Positions 9,059-20,124 are shown, numbered from the stretch's first letter. The stretch is 64,000 nt of DNA from Acetobacter pasteurianus subsp. pasteurianus LMG 1262 = NBRC 106471 (GCF_000285275.1 NZ_CADO01000016.1:1-64000), one strand, 5' to 3'. The notes: generated by a model not told the origin, from the letters alone. Program-made: numbers and translations.

Positions 9059-9544
9059 GTGGGCGTATTTCTCGGCACGCATGAAAATCGATTCGACGCC
9101 AAGGGGCGCATTTCGATTCCTGCCGGGTTCCGTTCAGTGCTCAAAACGCAGCAGACGGAAGGTGATGCGCTGATGATTCTCCGCCCCTCCCATACCCTGC
9201 CATGTGTTGAGGCATGGCCTGCCGTTGCTTTTGCACGCCTGACCGAACCGCTTGATCGGCTGGACATGTTTTCTGATGAACATGATGATCTGGCCGCCGC
9301 CCTCTATGCCGATGCCTACCCCATAGATCCCGACCGCGAAGGCCGTATTATTTTACCTGATTTTTTGCGTGAACATGCCGGGCTGACAGAAAGCCCAACG
9401 GCTGCCTTTATGGGTGTTGGCCGTATTTTTCAGATCTGGGAGCCTCAGGCCGCACAGCAGCGCCGGGCAGAAGCGCGGCAGCGTTCACGCCGTGTAAGTA
9501 TTCCGGCTGCAAATGGTGCAGAGCCAAAAGGGCGTAATGCATGA
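9059..9544 (+). CDS. mraZ: Transcriptional regulator MraZ
   Basis: A 161-residue, AbrB-fold DNA-binding protein and the first gene of the division cluster. It contains both MraZ repeats, [19 protein letters not shown] near the N-terminus and [19 protein letters not shown] later. The GTG at 9059 was chosen because it places the protein start just before the first conserved repeat; the in-frame ATG at 8906 would add about 50 unrelated residues and lie upstream of the promoter. It ends in a basic tail and overlaps rsmH by four bases. Three MraZ boxes upstream suggest self-regulation. Confidence 0.92.
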   Translation: MGVFLGTHENRFDAKGRISIPAGFRSVLKTQQTEGDALMILRPSHTLPCVEAWPAVAFARLTEPLDRLDMFSDEHDDLAAALYADAYPIDPDREGRIILPDFLREHAGLTESPTAAFMGVGRIFQIWEPQAAQQRRAEARQRSRRVSIPAANGAEPKGRNA

Positions 9545-10548
9545 ACGCTCTTTCTTCCTTCTCGCACCCTGAAACAGCTCAGGGCCACATTCCGGTTATG
9601 TTGGCAGAAGTTCTGGAATACCTTCATCCCGCAGATGGTGAGCGTATTCTGGATTGCACCTTTGGTGGCGGTGGTTACAGCTCCGCCATTCTGAAAAGTG
9701 CTGATTGCAACGTATGGGGCATTGACCGCGACCCCGACGCCATTGCGCGTGGGCAGGTATTAAGCCGTACATTTCCTACAGCAGATGGCGGATCTCGCCT
9801 TCACCTGCTGCAAGGTAGTTTTGGCAATATGCAGGCGCTTGCAAGTGCAGCAGGTATCTCCACGTTTGATGGTATTGTGCTGGATCTGGGCGTTTCCTCC
9901 TTCCAGTTGGATGAAGCCGACCGTGGTTTTTCCTTCCGTATGGAAGGCCCGCTGGATATGCGCATGGAAAAATCCGGGCCATCAGCAGCAGATATCGTCA
10001 ACAAGGCGCCGGAAGCAGAGCTGGCAGATATTTTCCATTTTTATGGAGAAGAACGCCACGCACGCCGTCTTGCACGCGCCGTTGTAAATGCCCGTTCGGA
10101 AGCACCTTTCCAGACCACAACGCAACTGGCTGATCTTGTGCGTTCCGTTATCCCCAAAGATCGCTCCGGCATAGATTCCGCTACGCGCGCCTTTCAGGGC
10201 CTACGTATCGCAGTGAATGATGAGCTGGGTGAAATTGAACGCGGGCTTGAACAGGCGCTGGATATGCTGGCACCGGGTGGGCGGCTTGTTGTTGTTTCCT
10301 TCCATTCACTGGAAGACCGTATCGCCAAGCGTATGGTCCAGCATGCCACGGGCAAGGATAAAAGCTTTTCGCGCTATGACCCCCGTGCCGCCGGAACACC
10401 AGCGCCGGAGACGGACTTTGTGGCCCTTACGCACAAAGCCCGGCGGCCTAGCGATACTGAATGTAGCCATAATCCTCGCGCCAGAAGTGCACGGCTGCGC
10501 GCTGTCATGAAACGTGCATCAACCCCTGCTTCCGTAAAAAAGGGCTAA
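9541..10548 (+). CDS. rsmH: 16S rRNA (cytosine-1402 N4) methyltransferase
   Basis: This 335-residue SAM-dependent enzyme methylates C1402 of 16S rRNA in the decoding centre. It begins with [15 protein letters not shown], has the SAM-binding region [15 protein letters not shown] and the motifs [11 protein letters not shown] and DMRM. Near the C-terminus it has [14 protein letters not shown]. The length is typical. It overlaps mraZ by ATGA and is followed by ftsL after 4 bases, the standard dcw order. Confidence 0.97.
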   Translation: MNALSSFSHPETAQGHIPVMLAEVLEYLHPADGERILDCTFGGGGYSSAILKSADCNVWGIDRDPDAIARGQVLSRTFPTADGGSRLHLLQGSFGNMQALASAAGISTFDGIVLDLGVSSFQLDEADRGFSFRMEGPLDMRMEKSGPSAADIVNKAPEAELADIFHFYGEERHARRLARAVVNARSEAPFQTTTQLADLVRSVIPKDRSGIDSATRAFQGLRIAVNDELGEIERGLEQALDMLAPGGRLVVVSFHSLEDRIAKRMVQHATGKDKSFSRYDPRAAGTPAPETDFVALTHKARRPSDTECSHNPRARSARLRAVMKRASTPASVKKG

Positions 10549-10552
10549 GTCC

Positions 10553-11548
10553 ATGATCCCCCGTCCATTTACATGCTGCTGTGCGGTTCTGGCGATTGCA
10601 TCTGGCTTTTTCCTTTACACAAAGAAGCATCAGACCACCCTTCTCGATCAGCAGATTTCTCAGATCGTGAAGGAAACGGAGCACGTTCGCACGCAAACAT
10701 CTATTCTGCGCACAGAATGGGCTTTGGAAAACCAGCCTGAACGCCTTGCCCAGCTTGTAGCGCGGCATGAATCTGGTTTGCAGACCATGAACCCAACGCA
10801 GTTTGTGCGTATGGCTGATTTGGAAAACCATCTGCCTGCCGTTGTGAAAGATGCCCTGCCCCAAGCCCCGGCACTGGTTGCTGATAAATCAACCAATGTT
10901 GCGCCACCACCCGTTATGGCACCTCCTGCGCATACACCGGCCCCGGCTATTGTAGCCGATGCACGCCCTGCGCATGTAACGCCACCAGCCGCCATCCATC
11001 CAGTGCGCCCTGTGGCTGCACCGACTGTTGTGGCAGACGTGCCGCATATTGCCGCGGAACCCACCCCGCACCCACGCGCAACATCTGTGGCCGATGCGGC
11101 ATCTGTTCTGCGTGCACCAGTCGCACATCATGATCACCCTCATGCTGCACCTGAACCTGTAGCTGCACCGGTACGTGTTGCGCAGGTTGCCGACCCTGCA
11201 ACATCTGCCCGCCCTGTACACCATATGGCAGTTGAAGCACCACGCCCGCAGGTTGTTGCCTCTACCAACGTGGATGATGATGCGCCTGCCGCACCAGTTC
11301 GCCACAGCCTTACGCGCGCTGCATCTCCGGCTATCCGGCATGTCGCGCAAGTTTCGGATGATGATGCAGCGCCAATTCGGCACCCGCTTCCGGTTGCGGC
11401 AGCAAGCTGGCATGCCACGCGCCCTCATCGCGCATCTCCTGCGCCTTCCAGCTATATGGAAGCACGCGCTACTTCCGGCTATAGCAGCGGCTCTTTGCTC
11501 AGCCGTGGTGGTGATGCGCTGCCGGCTCCGGTTCCGGTTGCCAACTGA
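10553..11548 (+). CDS. ftsL: Cell division protein FtsL with a very long Ala/Pro/His-rich tail
   Basis: Position between rsmH and ftsI, an N-terminal membrane segment (about residues 6-22) and the following helical stretch (LLDQQISQIVKETEHVRTQT) identify it as the divisome protein FtsL. The helix continues to about residue 100. FtsL is normally some 85-130 residues, but this protein has 331. The remaining ~230 residues are low-complexity periplasmic sequence rich in Ala, Pro, His and Val with recurring blocks such as VAHHDHPHAAPEPVAAP. The tail is in frame and ends cleanly, so it is not a frameshift. AAGGG precedes the start. Confidence 0.82.
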   Translation: MIPRPFTCCCAVLAIASGFFLYTKKHQTTLLDQQISQIVKETEHVRTQTSILRTEWALENQPERLAQLVARHESGLQTMNPTQFVRMADLENHLPAVVKDALPQAPALVADKSTNVAPPPVMAPPAHTPAPAIVADARPAHVTPPAAIHPVRPVAAPTVVADVPHIAAEPTPHPRATSVADAASVLRAPVAHHDHPHAAPEPVAAPVRVAQVADPATSARPVHHMAVEAPRPQVVASTNVDDDAPAAPVRHSLTRAASPAIRHVAQVSDDDAAPIRHPLPVAAASWHATRPHRASPAPSSYMEARATSGYSSGSLLSRGGDALPAPVPVAN

Positions 11549-11580
11549 TTTTTTGTGGTTAAAGGCCTTTCTGACCTGAC

Positions 11581-13599
11581 ATGTCTGTCTCCCCCAATGA
11601 CCCCGACTCAACGCGCACAGTAGGTGTTACGGGGGACGATCTGCGCGCCCGCGCACATCGGGACCAAATGCATGTAAGGCTTTTGGGTGTTGCTGGCGGT
11701 TTTTGCCTGATTTTTGCCGTTGTCGCCATCAAGCTGAGTATTGCAACAGTCATTCGCCCCATGGCGCCGGAAAAGCGGCAAATTGCGCCGCAGGTTCCCG
11801 AAATCCCTAAAATTGACCCCAAGGGCAGCCTTGCTGGCGATTTCTCGCTACCGCAGGTGCATCGTGCTTCCATTGTGGACCGCAATGGGCAGACACTGGC
11901 ACTTTCCCTGCCTGTTGCGCAGGTATACGCCAACCCGCAAGAGCTGATTGACCCCAAGGATGTTGCACACAAACTTAAATCCATTCTGAAAGATCTGGAT
12001 GAGCAGGAAACCGCTGATCGCCTTTCCCGCCCCAAACAGTTTGTTTACATTGCGCGCAACATTTCCCCCCAGCAGGAACTGGCCATCAATAACCTTGGCA
12101 TTCCGGGCATCTATTTTGAACCGGGTGAACGGCGGCATTATCCGCTAGGCCGCATGGCCGCCCAGATTATGGGCACTGTTGATATTGACGATCACGGCGT
12201 GGCCGGGATTGAAAAGTATTTCGATAAACGCCTACTTTCTGATCGTCGCCCTCTTCACCTGTCTCTGGATATTCGTGTTCAGTCTGCAGTGCGTGAAGAA
12301 GTAGCAAATGCCATGCAGACCTTTCAGGCTATTGGGGCATGCGGCATTGTGATGGATGTGCGTACAGGCGAAATTATTGCGATGGTCAGCTTGCCTGACT
12401 TTGATGCCAATAATTTTGCCCATGCCACCAATGATGAGCGCTTTAACCGTGCGGTGACCGGTTTGTACGAACCCGGTTCCACCTTTAAACTGCAAACAAC
12501 GGCTATGGGGCTGGAAACAGGTACCATCCATATTTGGGACCGGTTTTCATCCGTACCTTTGCATATCGGGCGCTTTACCATCCGCGATATGAAAAGTGAC
12601 CATTTCTCTCCGTGGCTGACGTTGCCCGAAGTGATGGCTTATTCTTCCAACCCGGCAGCCGCACATATTGCGCTGGATGTTGGCGGCAAAAAACAGTCTG
12701 AATGGCTGCGGTCCATGGGGTTTTTCTCCCCCGTTCCGGTTGAACTGCCAGAAGCTGCACGCCCCTTGGTGCCTCATCAGTGGGGGATTGCCACGGTCAT
12801 GACAGTCGGGTTCGGGCATGGTGTGGCTGAGCCTCCATTGGCCATTGTGCGCGGCACTGCTGCCACGGTTAATGGCGGCATTCTGGTAACACCTACCCTG
12901 CTGGATAAGGAAGATCCGGCCAATGCCACAGCCAGCGCGCCCGGCATAAGCCCGCAATTTGCCAGCGGCATTCAAAACGCAGCGCTTGAGCAAAGCGTGG
13001 AAGATGACACCCCAAGTAGCGCAGCGGATGCCCCTGTTACGCCTGCTGGCCCACGTATTCTTTCTGAAAAAGTATCCAGCCTACTCCGTCGCCTGCTGCG
13101 GTTGGACGTTACCCACGGCACAGGGCGCACGGCGGAATCTCCAGGGTATTTTGTGGGGGGTAAAACCGGCACGGCAGAAAAGATTGGCCCACATGGTGGC
13201 TACCTGAAGCACGTAAACATCTCGGCTTTTACGGGCATCTTCCCCATGAACTCACCGCATTATGCCGTGTATGTCATGCTGGATAGCCCTAAACCCACAC
13301 CTCAAACCCACGGCTGGACCACTGCAGGCTGGAACGCAGCGCCTACTGTTTCCAAAATTGTTTCACGCATTGGCCCCATGCTCCAGATTTTCCCGGATAC
13401 AGAGCATGCTGAGCAGATTGATGCACAAATGGCTCTGCCCCTGCATCCTGCCGTGCCGCGTGGTGTAAGACCACTTGGGCCGGGGAATGATCCGGGAGAC
13501 CCGCGTAAGGCAGAAGCAGAGCACAAGGCAGAAAAAGAAGCCCTCAAACGCGCTATGGCAGAACGCAAGAAAGCAGCTGCGGAGGTTATGGACGAATGA
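11581..13599 (+). CDS. ftsI: Septal peptidoglycan transpeptidase (PBP3 type)
   Basis: This 672-residue class B penicillin-binding protein cross-links septal peptidoglycan. It has a membrane anchor at about 35-57, the dimerisation domain, and the transpeptidase motifs SxxK at 300-303 (EPGSTFKL), SSN at 355-357 and KTG at 528-530 (VGGKTGTAEK). Between SSN and KTG there is an insert of nearly 50 low-complexity residues (about 442-490) that is absent from ordinary FtsI. A charged Lys/Glu/Ala-rich tail of about 30 residues ends the protein. The stop overlaps murE by four bases. Confidence 0.95.
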   Translation: MSVSPNDPDSTRTVGVTGDDLRARAHRDQMHVRLLGVAGGFCLIFAVVAIKLSIATVIRPMAPEKRQIAPQVPEIPKIDPKGSLAGDFSLPQVHRASIVDRNGQTLALSLPVAQVYANPQELIDPKDVAHKLKSILKDLDEQETADRLSRPKQFVYIARNISPQQELAINNLGIPGIYFEPGERRHYPLGRMAAQIMGTVDIDDHGVAGIEKYFDKRLLSDRRPLHLSLDIRVQSAVREEVANAMQTFQAIGACGIVMDVRTGEIIAMVSLPDFDANNFAHATNDERFNRAVTGLYEPGSTFKLQTTAMGLETGTIHIWDRFSSVPLHIGRFTIRDMKSDHFSPWLTLPEVMAYSSNPAAAHIALDVGGKKQSEWLRSMGFFSPVPVELPEAARPLVPHQWGIATVMTVGFGHGVAEPPLAIVRGTAATVNGGILVTPTLLDKEDPANATASAPGISPQFASGIQNAALEQSVEDDTPSSAADAPVTPAGPRILSEKVSSLLRRLLRLDVTHGTGRTAESPGYFVGGKTGTAEKIGPHGGYLKHVNISAFTGIFPMNSPHYAVYVMLDSPKPTPQTHGWTTAGWNAAPTVSKIVSRIGPMLQIFPDTEHAEQIDAQMALPLHPAVPRGVRPLGPGNDPGDPRKAEAEHKAEKEALKRAMAERKKAAAEVMDE

Positions 13600-15065
13600 G
13601 CCTTCCCCTCTCCACCCTTCTTGCGGCTGTAGGGCTGCCTGCCCTGCCTGAAAACCCTGAAATTTCTGCCATTACAGCGGATAGTCGGCAGGTAAAACCG
13701 GGCACAATTTTTGCAGCTTTGCCGGGTGTTAAAACCGATGGCCGAGCCTTTATTGCAATGGCCGTGCAAAATGGTGCGGCTGCAGTGTTGGCTCCAACAG
13801 ATACGCAGTGGCCAACAGGTGTGCCCACCTGCCCGCTTATTCTGGCACCCAACCCGCGCCACGCGCTGGCGCTTATGGCGGCTGTTCTAGCAGGGCCTCA
13901 ACCACAGCATCTGGTGGCCATTACCGGCACAAATGGCAAGACCAGCACTGCGGATTTTATTCGCCAGATATGGGCATTACAGGGGTTTAAAGCTGCTGCC
14001 ATTGGCACACTTGGCCTGACCGGGGCGGAAGATACGTCCATTTCCTTCCCCGCGCTGACAACGCCAGACCCGGTTGCTCTTGCCAATGGGCTGGCTACAC
14101 TCACCCAAGCCGGGTTTAACCATGTTGCACTAGAAGCCTCATCACACGGATTGGAACAAGGGCGGCTGGACGGTTTGCACCTTGCAGCTGCGGGTTTTAC
14201 CAATCTGACGCGAGATCATCTGGATTATCATCTGACGATCGAAGCGTATCGCACAGCCAAACTGAAGCTGTTTGATACTCTTCTGCCAGAACAGGCCATT
14301 GCCGTAGCCAATGCCGATATGGATGCGCAAACGCTCCAGGCCATCCGCACAATTGCCGCCCGCCGAAACCTGCGGCTAAGGCTGGTTGGAGAACAGGGTA
14401 CAACATTACGCCTTGTGGCACACAACGCTCTTCCTGCCGGGCAGGAACTAACCATTGAACACAATGGCCACACCAGCACGGTTCCCCTCCCTATTCCGGG
14501 GCGCTTTCAGGCAGATAACGTATTACTGGCTGTAGCTCTTGCTGCGCAGGATGATGCTGAAATTGCAGATATTCTGCCCCTTCTGCCGCACCTCAAAGGG
14601 GTTCGGGGGCGGCTGGAACGTGCAACCGTTCTGCCCAACGGGGCCTGTGCGTATGTAGATTACGCCCACACGCCAGATGCGCTGGCACGGCTTTTGGCAT
14701 CTTTGCGCCCCCACGCACGCGGCAAGTTGGTTGTTGTTCTGGGTGCTGGGGGTGATCGTGATAGTGGCAAGCGCCCTCTTATGGGTCAGGAAGCCATTAA
14801 AGGTGCGGATATTGCCATTATTACAGATGACAACCCGCGCACAGAAAACCCAGCCTCCATTCGTGCAGAGATAAAAGCCGGTGCCCCGCAGGCGCTGGAA
14901 ATTGCAGATAGAAAACAAGCAATAGCAGAAGCTCTTTCCATGCTTAAAGCAGACGACGTACTGGTTGTGGCCGGCAAAGGCCACGAACAGGGACAGATTA
15001 TAGGCAATACCATTTTACCGTTTGATGATGCCGCCGTGCTACGCACACTGGCGGGCCATCCATGA
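13596..15065 (+). CDS. murE: UDP-MurNAc-tripeptide synthetase (meso-diaminopimelate adding)
   Basis: This 489-residue ligase adds the third amino acid to UDP-MurNAc-L-Ala-D-Glu. The ATP motif GTNGKTST starts at residue 111. The substrate-selecting motif DNPR is present (TDDNPRTENP), which in this family indicates meso-diaminopimelate rather than lysine. The C-terminal domain contains VVAGKGHEQGQ. Length is normal. It overlaps both ftsI and murF by four bases. Confidence 0.97.
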   Translation: MSLPLSTLLAAVGLPALPENPEISAITADSRQVKPGTIFAALPGVKTDGRAFIAMAVQNGAAAVLAPTDTQWPTGVPTCPLILAPNPRHALALMAAVLAGPQPQHLVAITGTNGKTSTADFIRQIWALQGFKAAAIGTLGLTGAEDTSISFPALTTPDPVALANGLATLTQAGFNHVALEASSHGLEQGRLDGLHLAAAGFTNLTRDHLDYHLTIEAYRTAKLKLFDTLLPEQAIAVANADMDAQTLQAIRTIAARRNLRLRLVGEQGTTLRLVAHNALPAGQELTIEHNGHTSTVPLPIPGRFQADNVLLAVALAAQDDAEIADILPLLPHLKGVRGRLERATVLPNGACAYVDYAHTPDALARLLASLRPHARGKLVVVLGAGGDRDSGKRPLMGQEAIKGADIAIITDDNPRTENPASIRAEIKAGAPQALEIADRKQAIAEALSMLKADDVLVVAGKGHEQGQIIGNTILPFDDAAVLRTLAGHP

Positions 15066-16447
15066 GCCTGTTGTGGACGCGGGAAGAACTGGAAACCGCA
15101 ACGGATGGAACGTTTTTAGGACATACCTCTGTTTCCGTTACCGGTATTTCCATTGATACGCGCACCCTTACCCCCGGAGACCTGTTTGTTGCCCTAAAAG
15201 GCGATAACAGTGACGGACACGCGCATATTGCCACAGCGCTTGAAAAAGGTGCTGCGGCCGTTTTGGCCCATTCAGCCGAAGGGTTCACAGACCCGCGTAT
15301 TCTGCTGGTGGCAGATACCATGCTGGGCCTTCAAAAACTGGCACAGGCCGCACGAGCACGTTTTAAGGGTAAAGTTGTTGCCGTAACCGGCAGCGTTGGC
15401 AAAACCACTACCAAGGAAATGCTGCGCCTTTGCTTGGCACCTTCTGGCCTGACACATGCGGCAGAGGCCTCCTACAACAACCATTGGGGTGTGCCACTCA
15501 CACTTGCGCGCCTACCACGAGAAGCTTCCTTCTGTATTAGTGAAATTGGCATGAACCATCCGGGGGAAATTCTTCCGCTTGCCAATATGGTACAGCCAGA
15601 TGTGGCGGTTATTACCACCATTGGTTCAGCACATCTGGGCCATATGGGCAGCTTGGATGCTATTGCAAAAGAAAAAGCTTCCATCATTACCGCACTGCCC
15701 AAGGGCGGAGTTGCCATTGTGCCGGATGATGCGCACGGCACGGAGTTTTTTACTGCTGAAGCGGAAAAAGCACAGGCTGTTTTGTGGACCTGTGGTGTGA
15801 ATCCTCAAAGCACAGCGCATCTAATCCATTTGCATACTGGTGCTGATGGCTCTCGCTTTGATGTTTCCATTCAGGGCAAAACATTCAACGTCCACCTTCC
15901 TGCCCCTGGCACACATCTGGCCCGCAATGCCGTTGCGGCACTGGCAGCCTGTGCCGCGCTTGGCGCAGATGTTGGCAAAGCTGCGAATGCACTGGCAGAT
16001 TTCCGCCCCGGTAAGGGCCGTGGTGCCCTCATCCAAATTGTTGGTGGGGCCATTACACTGCTGGATGAAAGCTATAATGCCTCGGCAGCTTCCATCCGGG
16101 CTGCATTGGATGTCTTGCGCCATATCCCCGCCACGCGCCGTATTGCCGTTCTGGGTGATATGCGTGAGCTAGGTGAATTTTCCATTTCCGAACATCAGGC
16201 GCTTGCTGCCCCGGCTGCCAGTGCTGCTGACCTCGTTTTTTGCTGCGGATCCTACATGAAAACCCTTTTTGATGCCCTTCCGCCCGCCAAACAGGGCGCA
16301 TGGGCAGAAAGTGCTGCCTTACTTGCTCCTCATGTCTGCGCGGCTTTGCGCAAGGGGGACGCCGTATTGGTGAAAGGCAGTTTAGGAAGCCGCATGCGGG
16401 ACGTTATTGCAGCACTCAACGCACTTCCCGCAGAGGAGTGTGCCTGA
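15062..16447 (+). CDS. murF: UDP-MurNAc-tripeptide--D-Ala-D-Ala ligase
   Basis: This 461-residue ligase attaches D-Ala-D-Ala to the UDP-MurNAc-tripeptide. The P-loop GSVGKTTT lies at 110-117, followed by the expected [11 protein letters not shown] and [10 protein letters not shown] segments and, later, [16 protein letters not shown]. It overlaps murE by four bases, and its TGA shares one base with the ATG of mraY. Confidence 0.97.
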   Translation: MSLLWTREELETATDGTFLGHTSVSVTGISIDTRTLTPGDLFVALKGDNSDGHAHIATALEKGAAAVLAHSAEGFTDPRILLVADTMLGLQKLAQAARARFKGKVVAVTGSVGKTTTKEMLRLCLAPSGLTHAAEASYNNHWGVPLTLARLPREASFCISEIGMNHPGEILPLANMVQPDVAVITTIGSAHLGHMGSLDAIAKEKASIITALPKGGVAIVPDDAHGTEFFTAEAEKAQAVLWTCGVNPQSTAHLIHLHTGADGSRFDVSIQGKTFNVHLPAPGTHLARNAVAALAACAALGADVGKAANALADFRPGKGRGALIQIVGGAITLLDESYNASAASIRAALDVLRHIPATRRIAVLGDMRELGEFSISEHQALAAPAASAADLVFCCGSYMKTLFDALPPAKQGAWAESAALLAPHVCAALRKGDAVLVKGSLGSRMRDVIAALNALPAEECA

Positions 16448-17541
16448 TGCTATATATGCTGATTTCTCACGCTGCGCATGATGGACACATCACCATCCTC
16501 AACCTGCTGCGTTACATCACGTTCCGCGCGGGCTGTGCGTGCATGACGGCCCTTGGCATCAGCCTGCTTCTGGGTCGCCCGCTTATTAGAACGCTGCGCC
16601 GTATCCAGCGGGAAGGTCAGCCTATTCGCGCCGTTGGCCCCGAACGTCATATTCTGGAAAAAACCGGCACACCAACAATGGGTGGTGTGTTGATCTTGAT
16701 TTCTCTGGTGATCTCCATGCTGATTTGGGGAGATCTGGAAAACGGGTTTGTGTGGGCTGTTATGCTCACCACTCTGGGTTTTGGCGCCATTGGGTTTGCA
16801 GATGATTACCGCAAACTGGCCCGCCGCAACACAGATGGCCTTTCCAAACGTGCCAGACTTGGTGGTGAGTTTGGTATTTCGCTTATTTGCGGGTTGTGGC
16901 TGCAATATCTCATGCCACCAGAACTGGCAAACCATCTGGCTTTTCCGTTTGTAAAAGACCTTTTGCTGCCACTAGGTATTCTTTACCCCGTATTCGCCAT
17001 GATCGTGATTACCGGCTTTGGCAATGCGGTTAACTTTACAGATGGGCTGGATGGCTTGGCTATCGGGCCAGTTATTGTGGCCTCTTTGGTGTTTGCCATT
17101 CTCTCCTATCTGGTTGGCAACCACGTTTTTGCGGATTACCTGCAAATTCATGCTGTACCCGGCACGGGGGAACTGGCCGTATTCTGCGCTGCCCTTGTAG
17201 GCGCTGGCCTTGGATTTTTGTGGTTTAATGCCCCTCCGGCCTCGGTATTCATGGGGGATACGGGCTCTCTTTCCCTTGGTGGGGCGCTGGGTTCTCTGGC
17301 CGTTGCCATCAAGCATGAACTGGTGCTGTGCATTGTAGGCGGCCTATTTGTGGCAGAAACACTTTCTGTGGTTATTCAGGTGTTCTGGTACAAACGTACT
17401 GGTCGGCGTGTGTTCCTTATGGCCCCGTTCCACCACCATTTTGAGAAAAAAGGGTGGGCAGAACCCAAAATTGTCATCCGGTTCTGGATTGTCTCCATTG
17501 TTCTGGGGCTGTGTGGTCTGGCCACGCTGAAACTAAGATGA
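16447..17541 (+). CDS. mraY: Phospho-MurNAc-pentapeptide transferase (lipid I synthase)
   Basis: This 364-residue integral membrane enzyme transfers phospho-MurNAc-pentapeptide to undecaprenyl phosphate. Several hydrophobic helices alternate with the conserved cytoplasmic loops [27 protein letters not shown] and [10 protein letters not shown]. The start at 16447 begins a typical MraY N-terminus and is coupled to the murF stop; the longer frame upstream lies inside murF. It overlaps murD by four bases. Confidence 0.97.
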   Translation: MLYMLISHAAHDGHITILNLLRYITFRAGCACMTALGISLLLGRPLIRTLRRIQREGQPIRAVGPERHILEKTGTPTMGGVLILISLVISMLIWGDLENGFVWAVMLTTLGFGAIGFADDYRKLARRNTDGLSKRARLGGEFGISLICGLWLQYLMPPELANHLAFPFVKDLLLPLGILYPVFAMIVITGFGNAVNFTDGLDGLAIGPVIVASLVFAILSYLVGNHVFADYLQIHAVPGTGELAVFCAALVGAGLGFLWFNAPPASVFMGDTGSLSLGGALGSLAVAIKHELVLCIVGGLFVAETLSVVIQVFWYKRTGRRVFLMAPFHHHFEKKGWAEPKIVIRFWIVSIVLGLCGLATLKLR

Positions 17542-18953
17542 ACGGCTTTTCACCCTCCCTGTTTTCCGGGCAACGCTTTGCTGTTTTTGGCCTTGGCAAA
17601 AATGGCCTGCCAGCGGTGCTTATGCTGGCAAGCACAGGTGCCACCGTGCAGGTATGGGATGATGGTGAGGCCGGACGCAAAGGGCTAGCAGACGCACTTT
17701 CCACTCTTGCGCCAGATGTTGCGGCACGCATTGCGTGCAAGCCGTTTGAAAGCCTGAACGGGTTTGAAGCGCTTATTCTTTCACCCGGTATTCCGCACGT
17801 TTTACCCAAGCCGCACCCTATCGCCCTTATGGCCAAGGCTGCGGGTATTCCCATTCTTTCCGATGCGGAACTGCTTTATCGGGCTGTGCGCCAATCTGGC
17901 AGCAAGGCCCGTTTTGTAGGCATTACAGGCACCAACGGCAAATCCACCACCACCACTCTGCTGGCCCATATTCTGGCAGAAGCCAAACTGCCCGTAGCTG
18001 CTGGGGGCAACCTTGGGCCTGCTGCTCTGGCCCTGGCTTTGCTGCCAGATAACGGCGTATATGTGCTGGAAATGTCATCCTACATGCTGGAACGGCTGGA
18101 TACCCTGCACTTTGATGCCGCATGTTTGCTAAACCTGACACCAGATCATCTGGACCGTCATGCCGGTATGGATGGCTACGCCCAAGCCAAAAAGCGGGTA
18201 TTTACCGGCCAGACAGACAAGGATCTGGCCGTTATTGGCGTGGATGATACGTGGTGCCGCGCCATTGCCGCAGAACTGGAACATGGTCCTGGCAAATGTG
18301 AAACCATTTCCGGCACCAACCCTGCCTGCTCTTACTACGGCAAAGATGGTGCCATATGGCACCACAGCACACGCATAGCGCAAACCGGGCCTAGCCTTCC
18401 CGGCACCCACAATGCAGAAAATGCCGCCGCCGCTATTGCCATAGCGCGTTTTCTGGGTGTGCCAGATGCAACCATTGCGCAAGCTGTAGCCTCTTTTCCC
18501 GGCCTACCGCATCGGCAAAAGCTTGTGGCCTCCTGCAACGGGGTGGATTTTGTGGATGACAGCAAAGCCACAAATGCAGATGCAGCCTCTCGCGCCTTGG
18601 GGTGCTATGAAAAACTGGTGTGGATTGCAGGCGGCACGGCAAAAGAAGGCGGCATTGCCTCTCTCACGCCCTATTTCCCGCATATTGCACATACATTCCT
18701 GATTGGGCGGGATGCGCCGCTGCTTGCCCAAACACTAAAAGAACACAACGTGCCTTTTACAATGGCAGAAACACTAGAAAACGCCGTGCCTGCGGCTTAT
18801 ACGGAAGCACACCGTACGCATACGCCTGTTGTGCTGCTTTCACCCGCCTGCGCCAGTTTTGATCAGTTTTCTGGGTTTGAGGCACGTGGCCTGCGCTTTC
18901 AGGAACTGGCGGATGAGGTTTGCGCCCGGCATGCGGGCATGACAGAGCAGTGA
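17538..18953 (+). CDS. murD: UDP-MurNAc-L-alanine--D-glutamate ligase
   Basis: This 471-residue ligase adds D-glutamate to UDP-MurNAc-L-Ala. An N-terminal UDP-binding Rossmann domain ([11 protein letters not shown]) is followed by the ATP motif GTNGKST at 131-137. [20 protein letters not shown] and [12 protein letters not shown] are all conserved MurD segments. It is coupled to mraY by ATGA. Its stop is 7 bases before ftsW. Confidence 0.96.
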   Translation: MNGFSPSLFSGQRFAVFGLGKNGLPAVLMLASTGATVQVWDDGEAGRKGLADALSTLAPDVAARIACKPFESLNGFEALILSPGIPHVLPKPHPIALMAKAAGIPILSDAELLYRAVRQSGSKARFVGITGTNGKSTTTTLLAHILAEAKLPVAAGGNLGPAALALALLPDNGVYVLEMSSYMLERLDTLHFDAACLLNLTPDHLDRHAGMDGYAQAKKRVFTGQTDKDLAVIGVDDTWCRAIAAELEHGPGKCETISGTNPACSYYGKDGAIWHHSTRIAQTGPSLPGTHNAENAAAAIAIARFLGVPDATIAQAVASFPGLPHRQKLVASCNGVDFVDDSKATNADAASRALGCYEKLVWIAGGTAKEGGIASLTPYFPHIAHTFLIGRDAPLLAQTLKEHNVPFTMAETLENAVPAAYTEAHRTHTPVVLLSPACASFDQFSGFEARGLRFQELADEVCARHAGMTEQ

Positions 18954-18960
18954 GAGACTG

Positions 18961-20124
18961 ATGGCCGGTTCTTCCCGCACCGATGATTCCCCGTTTGGCC
19001 GCTGGTGGCGGAATGTAGACCGGACAACTCTGATCTGCACCTTTATCCTTATTGGTTTTGGCTACATCCTTATGTTGGCCGCCAGCCCTGCTGTGGCTGT
19101 GCGTATTGGCGCATCGCGCAATATGTTCATTTTCAAGCAGGTACTGTTTCTAGGCATTGCGGGTGTGATTGTGGTGGGCATTTCCATGCTGTCCCGCAAG
19201 GCAGTGCTGCGCCTTTCCATGATAGGCGGGGTGCTGATGCTGGGGGCTACAGCGCTTACCCTTGTGCATGGCATAGAAATTAAGGGGGCACGGCGCTGGA
19301 TCGCCCTGCCCATGATGTCTCTCCAGCCATCCGAGTTTTTAAAGCCCTGCTTTGCCGTTGTTACGGGCTGGTTGCTCACACAGCGCCGCGTTTCACGTTA
19401 CTTCCCCGGTATGCTGATTGCCTTTGCCCTGTACGGGTTGATTGTGCTGCTGCTGAAATCTCAGCCAGACATTGGCATGCTTACGGTTATTACCGCCGTG
19501 TTTCTGGTGCAGCTTTTTGTAGATGGCCTCAACCTCATTCTGGTTGCATTCGGCTTTGGCTGCATGATTGCCGCCGGTATTGCTGCGTTCTTTATCTTCC
19601 CGCATGTGCGTTCGCGCGTTGAACGCTTTATGCACCCCGGCGTGGGAGATCATTACCAGATTGATACCGCCCTGCGTGCCTTTGGTAATGGTGGCCTACT
19701 GGGACGTGGCCCCGGTGAAGGCCGCGTGAAAGATCTGCTGCCAGATGCGCATGCAGACTTTGTATTTGCTGTGGCGGGAGAAGAATACGGAATGGTGGTG
19801 TGTATGCTCATCATCTGCGTATTTGGCGTGATTGTGGTGCGCACCCTGCTGCGGCTGATCCGTGAGGATGATCCGTTTGTTGTTATCGCTACATCCGGCT
19901 TGGTAACAGGCTTTGGCCTGCAAGCGTTTGTGAACATGGCTTCTTCCTTGCATCTTATCCCCACCAAGGGCATGACACTGCCATTCATTTCCTATGGTGG
20001 GTCTTCTGCCATGTCAGTTGCATTGGCTATTGGCATGGTGCTTGCTCTTACACGGCAACAGCAGGGGCGGCCCCTCGCTGGCAATGGTTTTGTAACCACA
20101 CTCAGACAATGGCGGTCAGCATGA
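18961..20124 (+). CDS. ftsW: Septal peptidoglycan glycosyltransferase FtsW
   Basis: This 387-residue SEDS-family polytopic membrane protein polymerises glycan strands at the septum with FtsI. SEDS signatures are visible: the loop KGARRWI followed by LQPSEFLKP, LKSQPDIGML, and the C-terminal FISYGGSSAMSVALAIG. About ten hydrophobic segments are present. GAGAG lies just before the start. It overlaps murG by four bases. Confidence 0.96.
   Translation: MAGSSRTDDSPFGRWWRNVDRTTLICTFILIGFGYILMLAASPAVAVRIGASRNMFIFKQVLFLGIAGVIVVGISMLSRKAVLRLSMIGGVLMLGATALTLVHGIEIKGARRWIALPMMSLQPSEFLKPCFAVVTGWLLTQRRVSRYFPGMLIAFALYGLIVLLLKSQPDIGMLTVITAVFLVQLFVDGLNLILVAFGFGCMIAAGIAAFFIFPHVRSRVERFMHPGVGDHYQIDTALRAFGNGGLLGRGPGEGRVKDLLPDAHADFVFAVAGEEYGMVVCMLIICVFGVIVVRTLLRLIREDDPFVVIATSGLVTGFGLQAFVNMASSLHLIPTKGMTLPFISYGGSSAMSVALAIGMVLALTRQQQGRPLAGNGFVTTLRQWRSA

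Noticed and set aside
10889-11611. 240-residue ORF antisense to ftsL
   Set aside because: It is the mirror of the Ala/Pro/His-rich tail and has Arg/Cys-rich nonsense composition.
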